From: Candidatus Binatia bacterium
GTDB lineage: Bacteria > Desulfobacterota > Binatia > UBA12015
Assembly: GCA_029248525.1 (NCBI GenBank)
Contig: JAQWJE010000049.1
Location: forward strand, 62,001-126,000
Reading direction: 5' to 3'
Length of the DNA stretch: 64,000 nt
Position numbers and translations under genes: made by a program. The notes beneath the pieces were generated by a model that saw only the letters and a list, made by a program, of their open reading frames with translations, was not told where the DNA came from and made no database searches. This document shows positions 51,938 through 61,607 of this stretch, piece after piece. Each line of letters opens with the position of its first letter. The stretch's first letter is position 1.

Positions 51938-52674
51938 TGCACCTCGAGGGTGCCCGTCGTCGCCTCGCGGGCGCGCGCCAAAGTCTCCTCGTCGCCGTCT
52001 TTGGCCAGCCGCGCCAGAGCGACCCCGACCAGAGTGCGGTGAAAATGCGTCGCGACCAGCGTCGTCACGGCCGGCAGGATCCGGCGCACTGCGTTCGCGA
52101 CCTCATCGCCGTCGGTCAACTCACCCTCCGAGCCCCGCCTGATATGTTGGTCAAAGACATCGGCCGCACGTTCGCAGAGCCCATCGACATGTTTGGCATG
52201 GCCGAGAGCCAGGCCAATCAGTTCGCCGAGCGGCAGACCTTCCTGCAAAAGGGCCAACGCAGCTCGGCCCAATTCGATATCCTCTTCGGTATAGGGGCCC
52301 TGCTGATTGCCGGCGCCGGCACCCACAAGACCCACCTCTTCGACGGCGTGAATCAGTTCCTCGGAGACTCCGGACTCGGCGGCCACCTCTGCACGGCTGA
52401 GATTGGCCCGGCCAGTCCCCGCCGTGAGGGCTTCGATCAACGCCTTGTCAGCCTTTTTGCGAACGGGGCTGACCAGGCGCCGAATGACCTTGAGTGTATG
52501 ACCCTCATCCTGCAATCGGCGAATCTGGTCGAGGCGTTCGAGATGCCCTTCCCCATAGATCGCATTGCGGCCTACCCGTCGAGGCGGCGGGAGCAGCCCC
52601 TGATTCTGATAATAGCGGATCGTATCGACCGGCAGCGTTGCCTCGGCCGCGAGCTCCTCTACACGATAATCCAT
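51928..52674 (-). CDS. MerR-family transcriptional regulator heading the men operon
   Basis: A 248-residue protein. The N-terminal winged HTH starts YRVEELAAEATLPVDTIRYYQNQGLLPPPRR, described by key residues: A-A-E-A, T-I-R-Y-Y, G-L-L-P-P, then GHLERLDQIRRLQDEGHTLKVI, as in MerR proteins. There is no Cys pair for metals; the rest is a long helical effector region. It overlaps menG by 10 bases and carries a dyad in the promoter spacer directly upstream. No Shine-Dalgarno is visible, so it may be translated from a leaderless message. Confidence 0.9.
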   Translation of the reverse strand: MDYRVEELAAEATLPVDTIRYYQNQGLLPPPRRVGRNAIYGEGHLERLDQIRRLQDEGHTLKVIRRLVSPVRKKADKALIEALTAGTGRANLSRAEVAAESGVSEELIHAVEEVGLVGAGAGNQQGPYTEEDIELGRAALALLQEGLPLGELIGLALGHAKHVDGLCERAADVFDQHIRRGSEGELTDGDEVANAVRRILPAVTTLVATHFHRTLVGVALARLAKDGDEETLARAREATTGTLEVQWR

Positions 52675-52710
52675 GTGAATACTCTATGAGTGATTACTCA
52701 CAAAGTACAA
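52675..52710 (-). promoter_or_regulatory. MerR-type promoter with operator in the -35/-10 spacer
   Basis: On the minus strand, a -35-like TTGTAC (52705-52710) and a -10-like TAGAGT (52681-52686) are 18 bases apart. The dyad TGAGT-N4-ACTCA (52687-52700) fills the spacer, and a wider imperfect inverted repeat with 9-base arms covers 52675-52701. The long spacer with an operator inside is the standard arrangement of MerR activators. The -10 ends seven bases before the MerR ATG. AT-rich DNA lies upstream (52718-52762). The -35 matches poorly (TTG only). Function is inferred. Confidence 0.65.
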
Positions 52711-52758
52711 GGGGCAGCTCAGGAAATAAAACGCAAAGTATTGTTTTTACTTAGTTAA

Positions 52759-55383
<2,625 letters not shown>

Positions 55384-55494
55384 ATGATCACTTCCTCAGC
55401 ATTGAGATAACCACGATTGCTGCTCTGACAAGGGTTTTCCCTGACATGGCAAGTGCCCTTGGCGGTGCCGTGCCCAAAATGGTAGAAGCGATGT

Positions 55495-55683
55495 ATGGTC
55501 TTTATCCGCACATTCACCTCCGTAGCGATTCTCGCATGGGGGCTGATGACGCTCCTGATCGGTCTGGTGGCGTTCAACCTGACCTGGATCGGGATCGGTG
55601 GAATCCTTATGCTGGTCGGCCTGCCGTTCCTGGCCGGATTGCCCGCGGCAGCAAAATACCTCTACCCGCCGGCCGAGGGCTGA
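55495..55683 (+). CDS. Small two-helix membrane protein, unknown
   Basis: A 62-residue product with two hydrophobic helices (near 8-28 and 32-48) joined by NLTWIGIG, ending KYLYPPAEG. It is likely an inner-membrane protein. The ATG at 55495 lacks a strong ribosome-binding site. It is divergent from clpB across 111 bases. The helices and good codon use support a real gene, but the family is not recognised. Confidence 0.55.
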   Translation: MVFIRTFTSVAILAWGLMTLLIGLVAFNLTWIGIGGILMLVGLPFLAGLPAAAKYLYPPAEG

Positions 55684-55749
55684 CAACAGATCCGATTGGG
55701 TCGGCGTCAAACCGCACGCGGCGCAAAACCGGCCTTCGGCTTCCCCGCT

Positions 55750-56268
55750 TCAGACGATCTGGGCGAGGCTGCAAGCCCCGAACGTGAGGAAGTAGCTGGC
55801 CGTTTGTTTGACGGTGGCGCCATAGACAGGCCCGGTTCCCCCATCCTCGCGGCCCGCGATCCGGATCGTGTTGCGGAACGCCTTGCCCCGCAAATGCTCT
55901 GCATATTCAGGCGCATCGGGAACGATATAGCCCTCGGGGTAACTCCAACCCGAAGCGAGTTCGGTGCCTTCCTCGACCGATTCCGCGGCGATCGGTGACC
56001 CGTCGGCAGCGACGAAAAGATGATCGTGCCCGACTCGAAGGGTCTGCCCTTCTTCGTTTCGGAACTGCACGAGCGGGGCCTCGGCTGCGAGTTCGCGAAT
56101 ATTGATCATCATGCGAAATCCGATGGTGCCGTCGGCTAGTCGCGTCGTCACGGGCATGACTTTTCCAACCAGTGTCAAGATCTCGACAGGACCGTCGATA
56201 GTCTCGACAAGAGCGCTTCCGGAGAGTCGGCTATTGGTCGGGGGTGGCGGTTTTTTGGGTTTTTCCAT
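55750..56268 (-). CDS. Stand-alone Hint/intein-like domain protein
   Basis: A 172-residue protein with a Lys/Pro-rich start. The segment SALVETIDGPVEILTLVGKVMPV (residues 18-40, named by its parts) resembles intein block A, and RVGHDHLFVAADGSPIAAESVEEGTELA (79-104) resembles block B with its TxxH-like GHDH (80-83). The nucleophilic Cys/Ser at position 1 is replaced by a non-terminal Ser-Ala, and the C-terminal HN is missing, so self-splicing is unlikely. No large host protein surrounds it. It could be a domesticated Hint fold or regulatory protein. Assignment is by pattern only. Confidence 0.55.
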   Translation of the reverse strand: MEKPKKPPPPTNSRLSGSALVETIDGPVEILTLVGKVMPVTTRLADGTIGFRMMINIRELAAEAPLVQFRNEEGQTLRVGHDHLFVAADGSPIAAESVEEGTELASGWSYPEGYIVPDAPEYAEHLRGKAFRNTIRIAGREDGGTGPVYGATVKQTASYFLTFGACSLAQIV

Positions 56269-56297
56269 CAGCTTTTAAAAGATCGGATGATCGTCCT

Positions 56298-56861
56298 ATG
56301 TCGCAGAACAGCAACTCATCGCAATCCAGCATGTCCCCTGTGGGGATTCAACTGAATCGGCCGCAAAGTGCGCCGAAGCGGACGGCACGTGGCTTGCAGC
56401 GGTCTCCCTCCAGAAAGGGAGACTCGCCCATGGATACCTTGCGCCATTACAGCACCAGAGACTCGATAACGGATCTTTTTGCTCCGGATATGATCACGCC
56501 CGAGCAGCATCGCGATCAAGTCAGGCCCGAGCCGACAGATCAGCCGGAAATAAGGCTGATGCTGGCGGTGATGGAGGATGCAGTAGCCACTTTCCAACGC
56601 TACCTGAAGGAGCCTTCACGCGGGAATGAACGCGAGTATCAGGAGACTCGCGCCTGGTTGGAATCCGAGGATCTCGAATGGCCTTATTCCTTCTCGAATC
56701 TCTGCGAAGCTCTGGGAATGGACCCACAGTTGGTGCGCGAGAAAATGCTCAGTTGGGAAACCCGACCAGAGCAACTCCAAAGCGGTCTCTATCGCTTTCC
56801 CTTCCGTCGGGTGAATGGCAAGCGTCATTCGATCAGCTTGCGGGATCGGGAGTCGGCCTGA
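56298..56861 (+). CDS. Conserved deltaproteobacterial-type hypothetical protein
   Basis: About 187 residues from the ATG at 56298, with a Ser/Gln/Arg-rich, probably disordered start. The second half (TPEQHRDQVRPE, RLMLAVMEDAVATFQRYL, EDLEWPYSFSNLCEALGMDPQLVREKML) is a recurring helical module that I recognise from uncharacterised proteins of similar genomes. No function is known. The motif WPYSFSNLCEALGMDPQLVR may be a DNA- or protein-binding helix pair. Confidence 0.6.
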   Translation: MSQNSNSSQSSMSPVGIQLNRPQSAPKRTARGLQRSPSRKGDSPMDTLRHYSTRDSITDLFAPDMITPEQHRDQVRPEPTDQPEIRLMLAVMEDAVATFQRYLKEPSRGNEREYQETRAWLESEDLEWPYSFSNLCEALGMDPQLVREKMLSWETRPEQLQSGLYRFPFRRVNGKRHSISLRDRESA

Positions 56862-56903
56862 GCAAAAAGCACTCGACGGGCAGTCGACGCCGACGGATGA
56901 CGA

Positions 56904-57857
56904 TCAGAGGGACGGATCCAGAGCAATCTTGAGCGCACCGGGCAGGCTAGCCTCGCGGATGCCCCTTGCGGCTTCGGAGAGAGGTAGAACGGCGGCAAGC
57001 AGGGGAGCGACCTGCACCTGGCCTTTGGCCAAGGCCTCGATTGCCGGGGCAAATGGCCCACAGCGCGAACCGATCAACGACACTTCATGGATCACCAATG
57101 GTGCGATATCGATTTCGTGCCGAGCAGCGATCGTCGTTTTTTGCACAATGGCCCCCTCGGGACGCACGAGCTGCATGGCTGTCGCCAGACCATCCGGATG
57201 CCCCGTAGCCTCGACGACCAGAGCGTAGTTCCTCCCGACATCATCCATCGTGACCGCTTCGAGACCCACCGCCCGTGCCTTCGCCATCGCTTCATCGTGA
57301 CGACAAAGAACAACCACATCGTCGCCCCGCAGAGCCAAAACCTGTCCACACAGAAGGCCGAGTTTACCCGCACCCAAGATCAAGGTGCGGCCCCCGCGAT
57401 AAGCTCTCGACTGCACATCTGCCTCGAAGGCTGCGGCCAGGGGTTCAACAAAGACGGCCTCCCTGTCGCTGACCGTATCCGGTATGCGATGCAGGTTCTT
57501 CCAGGGGACTCGGACCCTCTGGGCAAAGGCACCATCGGATCCCAAAATCCCCATGACCGTCCGGTTCGGACAATGCCGTGTCTGCCCGCGCGCACAAAAG
57601 GAACATCGATGGCAGGCAAAGTTGATCTCGCCGGAGACTCGACTGCCGATCCATTCCGGTGGGCCTTCGAGAACCACACCCACGAACTCGTGCCCGAGAA
57701 CGCCTCGGAAATCCATATAGCCCTGAAGGATCTGCAAGTCGGTTGAGCAGATCCCCGCGAGCTGGACCTCGACCAGAGCCATCGTATCGCTGGCCACCGG
57801 GTCAGGGTGGTCGGTTACGACCGAAGCTCCCCTGCCGTCCCATAGAAAGGCACGCAT
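56904..57857 (-). CDS. Zinc-type medium-chain dehydrogenase
   Basis: 317 residues. MDR landmarks: catalytic-zinc AGICSTD (C37), GHEF, structural-zinc Cys in CHRCSFCARGQTRHC, and a Rossmann LILGAGKLGLL. It is slightly shorter than many MDRs and diverges from the other dehydrogenase at 21101-22141, so they are not recent duplicates. Substrate unknown. Confidence 0.85.
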   Translation of the reverse strand: MRAFLWDGRGASVVTDHPDPVASDTMALVEVQLAGICSTDLQILQGYMDFRGVLGHEFVGVVLEGPPEWIGSRVSGEINFACHRCSFCARGQTRHCPNRTVMGILGSDGAFAQRVRVPWKNLHRIPDTVSDREAVFVEPLAAAFEADVQSRAYRGGRTLILGAGKLGLLCGQVLALRGDDVVVLCRHDEAMAKARAVGLEAVTMDDVGRNYALVVEATGHPDGLATAMQLVRPEGAIVQKTTIAARHEIDIAPLVIHEVSLIGSRCGPFAPAIEALAKGQVQVAPLLAAVLPLSEAARGIREASLPGALKIALDPSL

Positions 57858-57883
57858 GCTTGCACCCGCCGCTTGAGCGCGGA

Positions 57884-58444
57884 CTATTTCTTCATCAGAC
57901 GCCGGGGAAATTGCTCACCGGCATCGTCCGCCAAGGCTTCTGCGAGCTGCGCTGTGCGCTCGGCCGCGGCTGCCGAACGCTCGGCAGCGGCCGCGGCCCG
58001 CTCGGCAGCCCCCTGAGCCGCGCGATCTGCGGCGGTTCCTCCGCCGCGAGCCATCTGCGTCCGGGGTATCCGCGACTCGTGGCGAAGAATCGTGATCACC
58101 GGCGACCCGAGAATATAGGCCCTGCCGTAGATGAACATCCGATCGAGGTCCTCATAATAGGTTCGCACCTCCCATGGAGACCAGGGTTCCCGAACGCGGA
58201 CTTTCTGAATTTCGGCCCGATCGGGTTTTCCGAGCCGCGTCACGGTTTCACGGAGGGCCGAGTTTTTATCCAGTACTTCGGCAAATTCCCGCTTGGAGAG
58301 AACTCGCGGTGATCCGATATCGCAGACGTAAGGGCGCTCGGGGCTATTCTGGCACCCCTCACCCAAGTCTGTGGATGCCGCAAAAAGCGGGGGCACCGGT
58401 CCGAGAATCAGACATAAAAGTGCAATCCAGCTTGTTCTAAACAT
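57884..58444 (-). CDS. Exported protein with Ala-rich helical C-terminus, unknown
   Basis: A 186-residue product with a signal peptide (MFRTSW, Leu/Pro core, FAAS). The middle (RTYYEDLDRMFIYGRAYILGSPVITILRH) is a mixed alpha/beta part. After residue 130 it turns into an Ala/Glu/Arg helix (AAAERSAAAAERTA) that may form a coiled coil. It lies 26 bases upstream of the dehydrogenase on the same strand. Family not recognised. Confidence 0.6.
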   Translation of the reverse strand: MFRTSWIALLCLILGPVPPLFAASTDLGEGCQNSPERPYVCDIGSPRVLSKREFAEVLDKNSALRETVTRLGKPDRAEIQKVRVREPWSPWEVRTYYEDLDRMFIYGRAYILGSPVITILRHESRIPRTQMARGGGTAADRAAQGAAERAAAAAERSAAAAERTAQLAEALADDAGEQFPRRLMKK

Positions 58445-58521
58445 TCCCTATCTCCCCCTTCGGGCCGGACCCGCAGAATACGAGGCCCCCTCTGGAGTCT
58501 TCGGACATTCCGACCCCGGAC

Positions 58522-59535
58522 TCAAGTCCCCGATGAATCGGATTGTGTCGCCGTCCCGGACGCACCGGCCGCAGCCTCTCGAGCCATCGGGGGCGCGGGC
58601 TTTGGCATGGATTCTTCCTCTGCGGGAAGAGATTCAAGGACTTTCTCGATTCGATTGCGCATCCGGACCAGACTGCGGCGCAGCGGTGCCACCTCGTCGG
58701 TGGCGAGCGCAAGGGGGTCGGAAAATCCCCGAATTGCTCGACTCAGACGACGCACGGCCCGCAGTACGGGCCGAGAACTTGCCTCGGGGTTCGCCGCCCG
58801 CTGCTCGTTGCGGAAACTGCGCACCGAGATCGCATCCAGCTTGACTCTGGTCCAGAGGGTCCGCATGGCCTCCTCGGAGCTCTGGCGGGCGATACTGATC
58901 ATGATTTCCCGGGAGGCCGGAGCCTCCATCGCGAAATACTCTTTCTTGATATCATCCGGCAAACGCGTGAGGGCGAGCGTATTCGAGACATAAGGCCGAC
59001 TTTTATTGATCACGGCTGCAAGGTCACCGTGCGAAAGGCCGCGCTCCGACGCGAGCAGCGAGAGCGCCTCGGCTTCTTCGAGCGGCGAAAGATCCTCGCG
59101 CTGAACATTCTCTTCCAGGGCGACTTCGAGAAGATCGTCCTCGCTCATCATCGCCGGGATCTGCTCCACACCAGCTCTCTGCGATGCGCGCAAACGCCGC
59201 TCGCCAGCAATCAGAGTATAACCGCCGTCTGGCTCGGGGCGAACGATTACCGGCTGGAGAACACCGCGCTTACGGATCGACTCCGCGAGATCCTCGAGTG
59301 CTTTTTCCTCGAAATGCTGTCGTGGCTGCTTCGGGTTGGTGCGAATATCCACGATCGGTATCGAGCTGAAGACCGTTCTTCTCTTCCCGAAAATACGGCC
59401 GGCCATCGCCAATGTCGGTGGTTTTGCCTGCGCTGCGGCTGCTGCGGCTGCGGCTGCCGATACGGCGGCAACGGATGGGCCTTCCAAATCCTCTTCAGTG
59501 GAACCTTTCGGCTCGACCCGTGGTTCGTTCTCCAC
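58522..59535 (-). CDS. parB: Chromosome-partitioning protein ParB
   Basis: 337 residues from GTG 59535 (GGGGGTGG six bases upstream); an ATG at 59598 lies in a hairpin. The ParB box has IAGERRLRAS (usual GERRWRA) and the CTP-binding region includes NPKQPRQHF and ALEENVQREDLSPLEEA, then the HTH KSRPYVSNTLAL. A run of nine Ala precedes the domain. ParB-CTP clamps load at parS and with ParA segregate the origin. parA is not next to it and no parS site is clear. Confidence 0.92.
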   Translation of the reverse strand: MENEPRVEPKGSTEEDLEGPSVAAVSAAAAAAAAAQAKPPTLAMAGRIFGKRRTVFSSIPIVDIRTNPKQPRQHFEEKALEDLAESIRKRGVLQPVIVRPEPDGGYTLIAGERRLRASQRAGVEQIPAMMSEDDLLEVALEENVQREDLSPLEEAEALSLLASERGLSHGDLAAVINKSRPYVSNTLALTRLPDDIKKEYFAMEAPASREIMISIARQSSEEAMRTLWTRVKLDAISVRSFRNEQRAANPEASSRPVLRAVRRLSRAIRGFSDPLALATDEVAPLRRSLVRMRNRIEKVLESLPAEEESMPKPAPPMAREAAAGASGTATQSDSSGT

Positions 59536-59595
59536 GATTCCACCCCCTTCGACGAGTGTCCCTCGACACTCTTCGGGCAAATGCTCCCATCTGCC

Positions 59596-59615
59596 CATCC
59601 AGCCCGTGCTGGATG
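59596..59615. repeat. 8-base inverted repeat at the long parB start
   Basis: CATCCAGC-N4-GCTGGATG, a perfect 8-base stem with a 4-base loop. It overlaps the ATG at 59598, which supports the downstream GTG as the true parB start, or a role as a leader hairpin or operator. Confidence 0.5.
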
Positions 59616-59686
59616 AATCCCACCTATCGACAAAAAGCGCCGCGAGTCAATCAGGAACTCCCAAACGGCCCCCGCTCCCCGGGCAC

Positions 59687-59722
59687 AAAAAAACCCCATC
59701 CGCCGAGGCAGATGGGGTTTTT
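59687..59722 (-). terminator. Intrinsic terminator after atpE
   Basis: On the minus strand, an 11-base stem AAAACCCCATC / GATGGGGTTTT with a 10-base loop is followed by a T run ending at 59687. It ends the F0 cluster just after atpE and insulates parB. Confidence 0.9.
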
Positions 59723-59740
59723 CGCCACAAAAAGCGTGGG

Positions 59741-60067
59741 TCAGGCCGGGATCTTGCCTTGCAGCAAGAAGGCGATGACCAGAGCGTAAATGGCCAAAGC
59801 TTCAATGAAGGCGAGACCCAGAATCATCGGGGTCTGGATCCGGTCAGCCGAATTCGGATTGCGGCCGATGGACTCCATCGCAGCCGTGAGGCCGCGACCC
59901 TGTCCGAGGGCGGCACCGATAGCAGCACCGGAAATCGCGATAGCCGAAGCCAGAGCGATCATGCCGTATTCACCTGCAGCAGCACCATCGGCTGCGAGAG
60001 CAGCTTCCGGGAAGACGACGGCCAAGGCCGTGACGATCACTGTAAGAATAGCAACTTGGATTTTCAT
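59741..60067 (-). CDS. atpE: ATP synthase F0 subunit c with signal peptide
   Basis: 108 residues from ATG 60067. An N-terminal signal-peptide-like segment (MKIQ, ALAVVFP, AALA) is followed by two membrane helices and the polar loop GRNPNS. The ion-binding carboxylate is Glu89 in LAFIEALAIYALV. The Na+ signature (Q and ES/T) is not present, so H+ coupling is expected. Assembly of c subunits with a signal peptide is known in some bacteria. It is the last gene of this cluster. Confidence 0.94.
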   Translation of the reverse strand: MKIQVAILTVIVTALAVVFPEAALAADGAAAGEYGMIALASAIAISGAAIGAALGQGRGLTAAMESIGRNPNSADRIQTPMILGLAFIEALAIYALVIAFLLQGKIPA

Positions 60068-60185
60068 TTGGATTGTTCTCCTCTCCCGCCGGGCTTGCTG
60101 ATCCTGATGGACCCGATCCTCTATCTTCATCCTCACCACAGCGTGTGGGTCCGGACGCAAGCCTGCGTAAATTCCGAAGGGCGGC

Positions 60186-60899
60186 TTAATGCCCTTCGCC
60201 GTGCCCGTGGTCTGCAGACTGCACACCGAGGGCAATATAAATCATGCTCAGAAGCATGAAGACGAATGCCTGAATTACCGAAACCAGAGTTCCGAGGAAG
60301 TAGAATACGACCGGCACAACGACCTTGGTGAGATCGGTGAAGATCTCGAGGACCAGATGATCGCCGAACATATTGCCGAAAAGGCGCAAGCCCAGAGAAG
60401 CGGGGCGAACAAAGACGCCAATCATCTCGAGGGGGAAAATCAGCCAGGCCAGCCACCAGAATGGGCCGGCCATATGCTTGAGGTAACCGATACCGGCGAC
60501 CTTGAATCCGTAATAGTTGAAAACGATGAATGAACAGACGCCCAGCGCGAAGGTGATATCGAAATCGCTTGTCGGGGGTCCGAACCCGGGCACCAAACCG
60601 AGCAGGTTGCACGAAATAATGAACAAGAAAAAGGTAGCGAGAATAGGGACATAGGTCGCTGAACCTTTGCCGATCACGGATTCGCACATACTGGCGATGA
60701 ACTCGACGATGACCTCGAAGAAGTTCCGTGCCGACAGATTCTCGTCGGGAATCAGGACCTGATCGCCCCCAGTTGTGATCGCGCTTCTCGCGCGGGCGGC
60801 CAACAGCACCAGCAACCCCATGACAAAGAGGCCGGTGACAACAGATTTCCAAAGATCGGGGACGCCGAGAAGTCCTACCCAGGTGACCGGATGTTCCAT
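60186..60899 (-). CDS. atpB: ATP synthase F0 subunit a
   Basis: A 237-residue membrane protein with five to six helices. The essential Arg is R172 in SLGLRLFGNMFGDH. The C-terminus is His-rich (DHGHGEGH). It forms the proton half-channels against the c-ring. atpE lies 118 bases downstream on the same strand. Confidence 0.95.
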   Translation of the reverse strand: MEHPVTWVGLLGVPDLWKSVVTGLFVMGLLVLLAARARSAITTGGDQVLIPDENLSARNFFEVIVEFIASMCESVIGKGSATYVPILATFFLFIISCNLLGLVPGFGPPTSDFDITFALGVCSFIVFNYYGFKVAGIGYLKHMAGPFWWLAWLIFPLEMIGVFVRPASLGLRLFGNMFGDHLVLEIFTDLTKVVVPVVFYFLGTLVSVIQAFVFMLLSMIYIALGVQSADHGHGEGH

Positions 60900-60933
60900 T
60901 TTTTTCCTTTTCGCGAATAAGCAGCTTTTGCCA

Positions 60934-61356
60934 CTACTGCCGCCCGATTGGGTAACATGTGTCAGCTACAATCGCCATGGGGAGCGTGGTTGCACCAGCC
61001 GCGAACGACATGGGACCGAGGAGCTGTCCGGAGAGGCCGAAGATTGCCAGACCGAGAAAAAGCGCGAGTTTCAGAAAAAAGAAAAACATCGCCAAAACAG
61101 GGCGCTTTTGGTTGCGGGTGGCGTAGGAGAACGCCTGACGGCTCAACACGAGGCTTCCTGTCATCAAAAAGGCGCCCAGAAACAGGCTCAGGGGCGCACC
61201 GCGAGCGACAGCGAGCTGGAACCCGACTCCGCAAAGGATCGCGAATACCTGCCACAGAAGGATGGATTGCAGGCGCAGAGGAGCCCCCGGAACCGTCGGT
61301 TCTTCGAGCAAAACCGGGTCCTCTGTGAATGCAGGTTCGTCAGGGCCCCTCGTCAC
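60934..61356 (-). CDS. atpI: ATP synthase subunit I (AtpI)
   Basis: A 140-residue protein with four predicted helices (about 30-50, 55-70, 85-105, 112-130), matching the AtpI/UncI family, which assists assembly of the c-ring. It overlaps atpZ by 17 bases and precedes atpB by 34. It is placed here by location and topology. Confidence 0.78.
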   Translation of the reverse strand: MTRGPDEPAFTEDPVLLEEPTVPGAPLRLQSILLWQVFAILCGVGFQLAVARGAPLSLFLGAFLMTGSLVLSRQAFSYATRNQKRPVLAMFFFFLKLALFLGLAIFGLSGQLLGPMSFAAGATTLPMAIVADTCYPIGRQ

Positions 61357-61600
61357 GGGCCCTCTCGAATTGCCTGGAGAGTTGGATAATGCGGATGAAC
61401 GAAGTAATCAGGCCCGCGAAAGTCCCGATCATGAAGAGCCAGGGACCGGTGTCGAAATAATTATCTGCGTACCAGCCCACGGCCATGCCCCCCAGAGTGG
61501 ACGCCGAGAACTCCAGACCGAGTGCGGTCATCTGCACCCCGACCTGGCGCTTGGTCTGTCCGCGGCCCTCGGGGGCCGATTTCGGATTGGGTTCCTCCAT
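61340..61600 (-). CDS. atpZ: AtpZ-type F0 accessory protein
   Basis: About 86 residues from the ATG at 61600. It has two helices with the signature GLEFSASTLGGMAVGWYADNYF and PWLFMIGTFAGLITSFIRIIQL, named here by parts: GLEF, GGMAVGW, GTFAG. This is the AtpZ family, which works with AtpI in Mg2+/ion supply or c-ring assembly. It starts 7 bases after the hemL stop, so it is co-transcribed with hemL. Confidence 0.8.
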   Translation of the reverse strand: MEEPNPKSAPEGRGQTKRQVGVQMTALGLEFSASTLGGMAVGWYADNYFDTGPWLFMIGTFAGLITSFIRIIQLSRQFERARDEGP

Positions 61601-61607
61601 GGTCAGC

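Noticed and set aside
55384-55494. Heat-shock promoter or CIRCE element upstream of clpB
   Set aside because: Neither a sigma-32 pattern nor the CIRCE inverted repeat is recognisable.
58543-59616. Plus-strand open frame opposite parB
   Set aside because: Its composition has no family motif; parB on the minus strand has a full ParB box and HTH.
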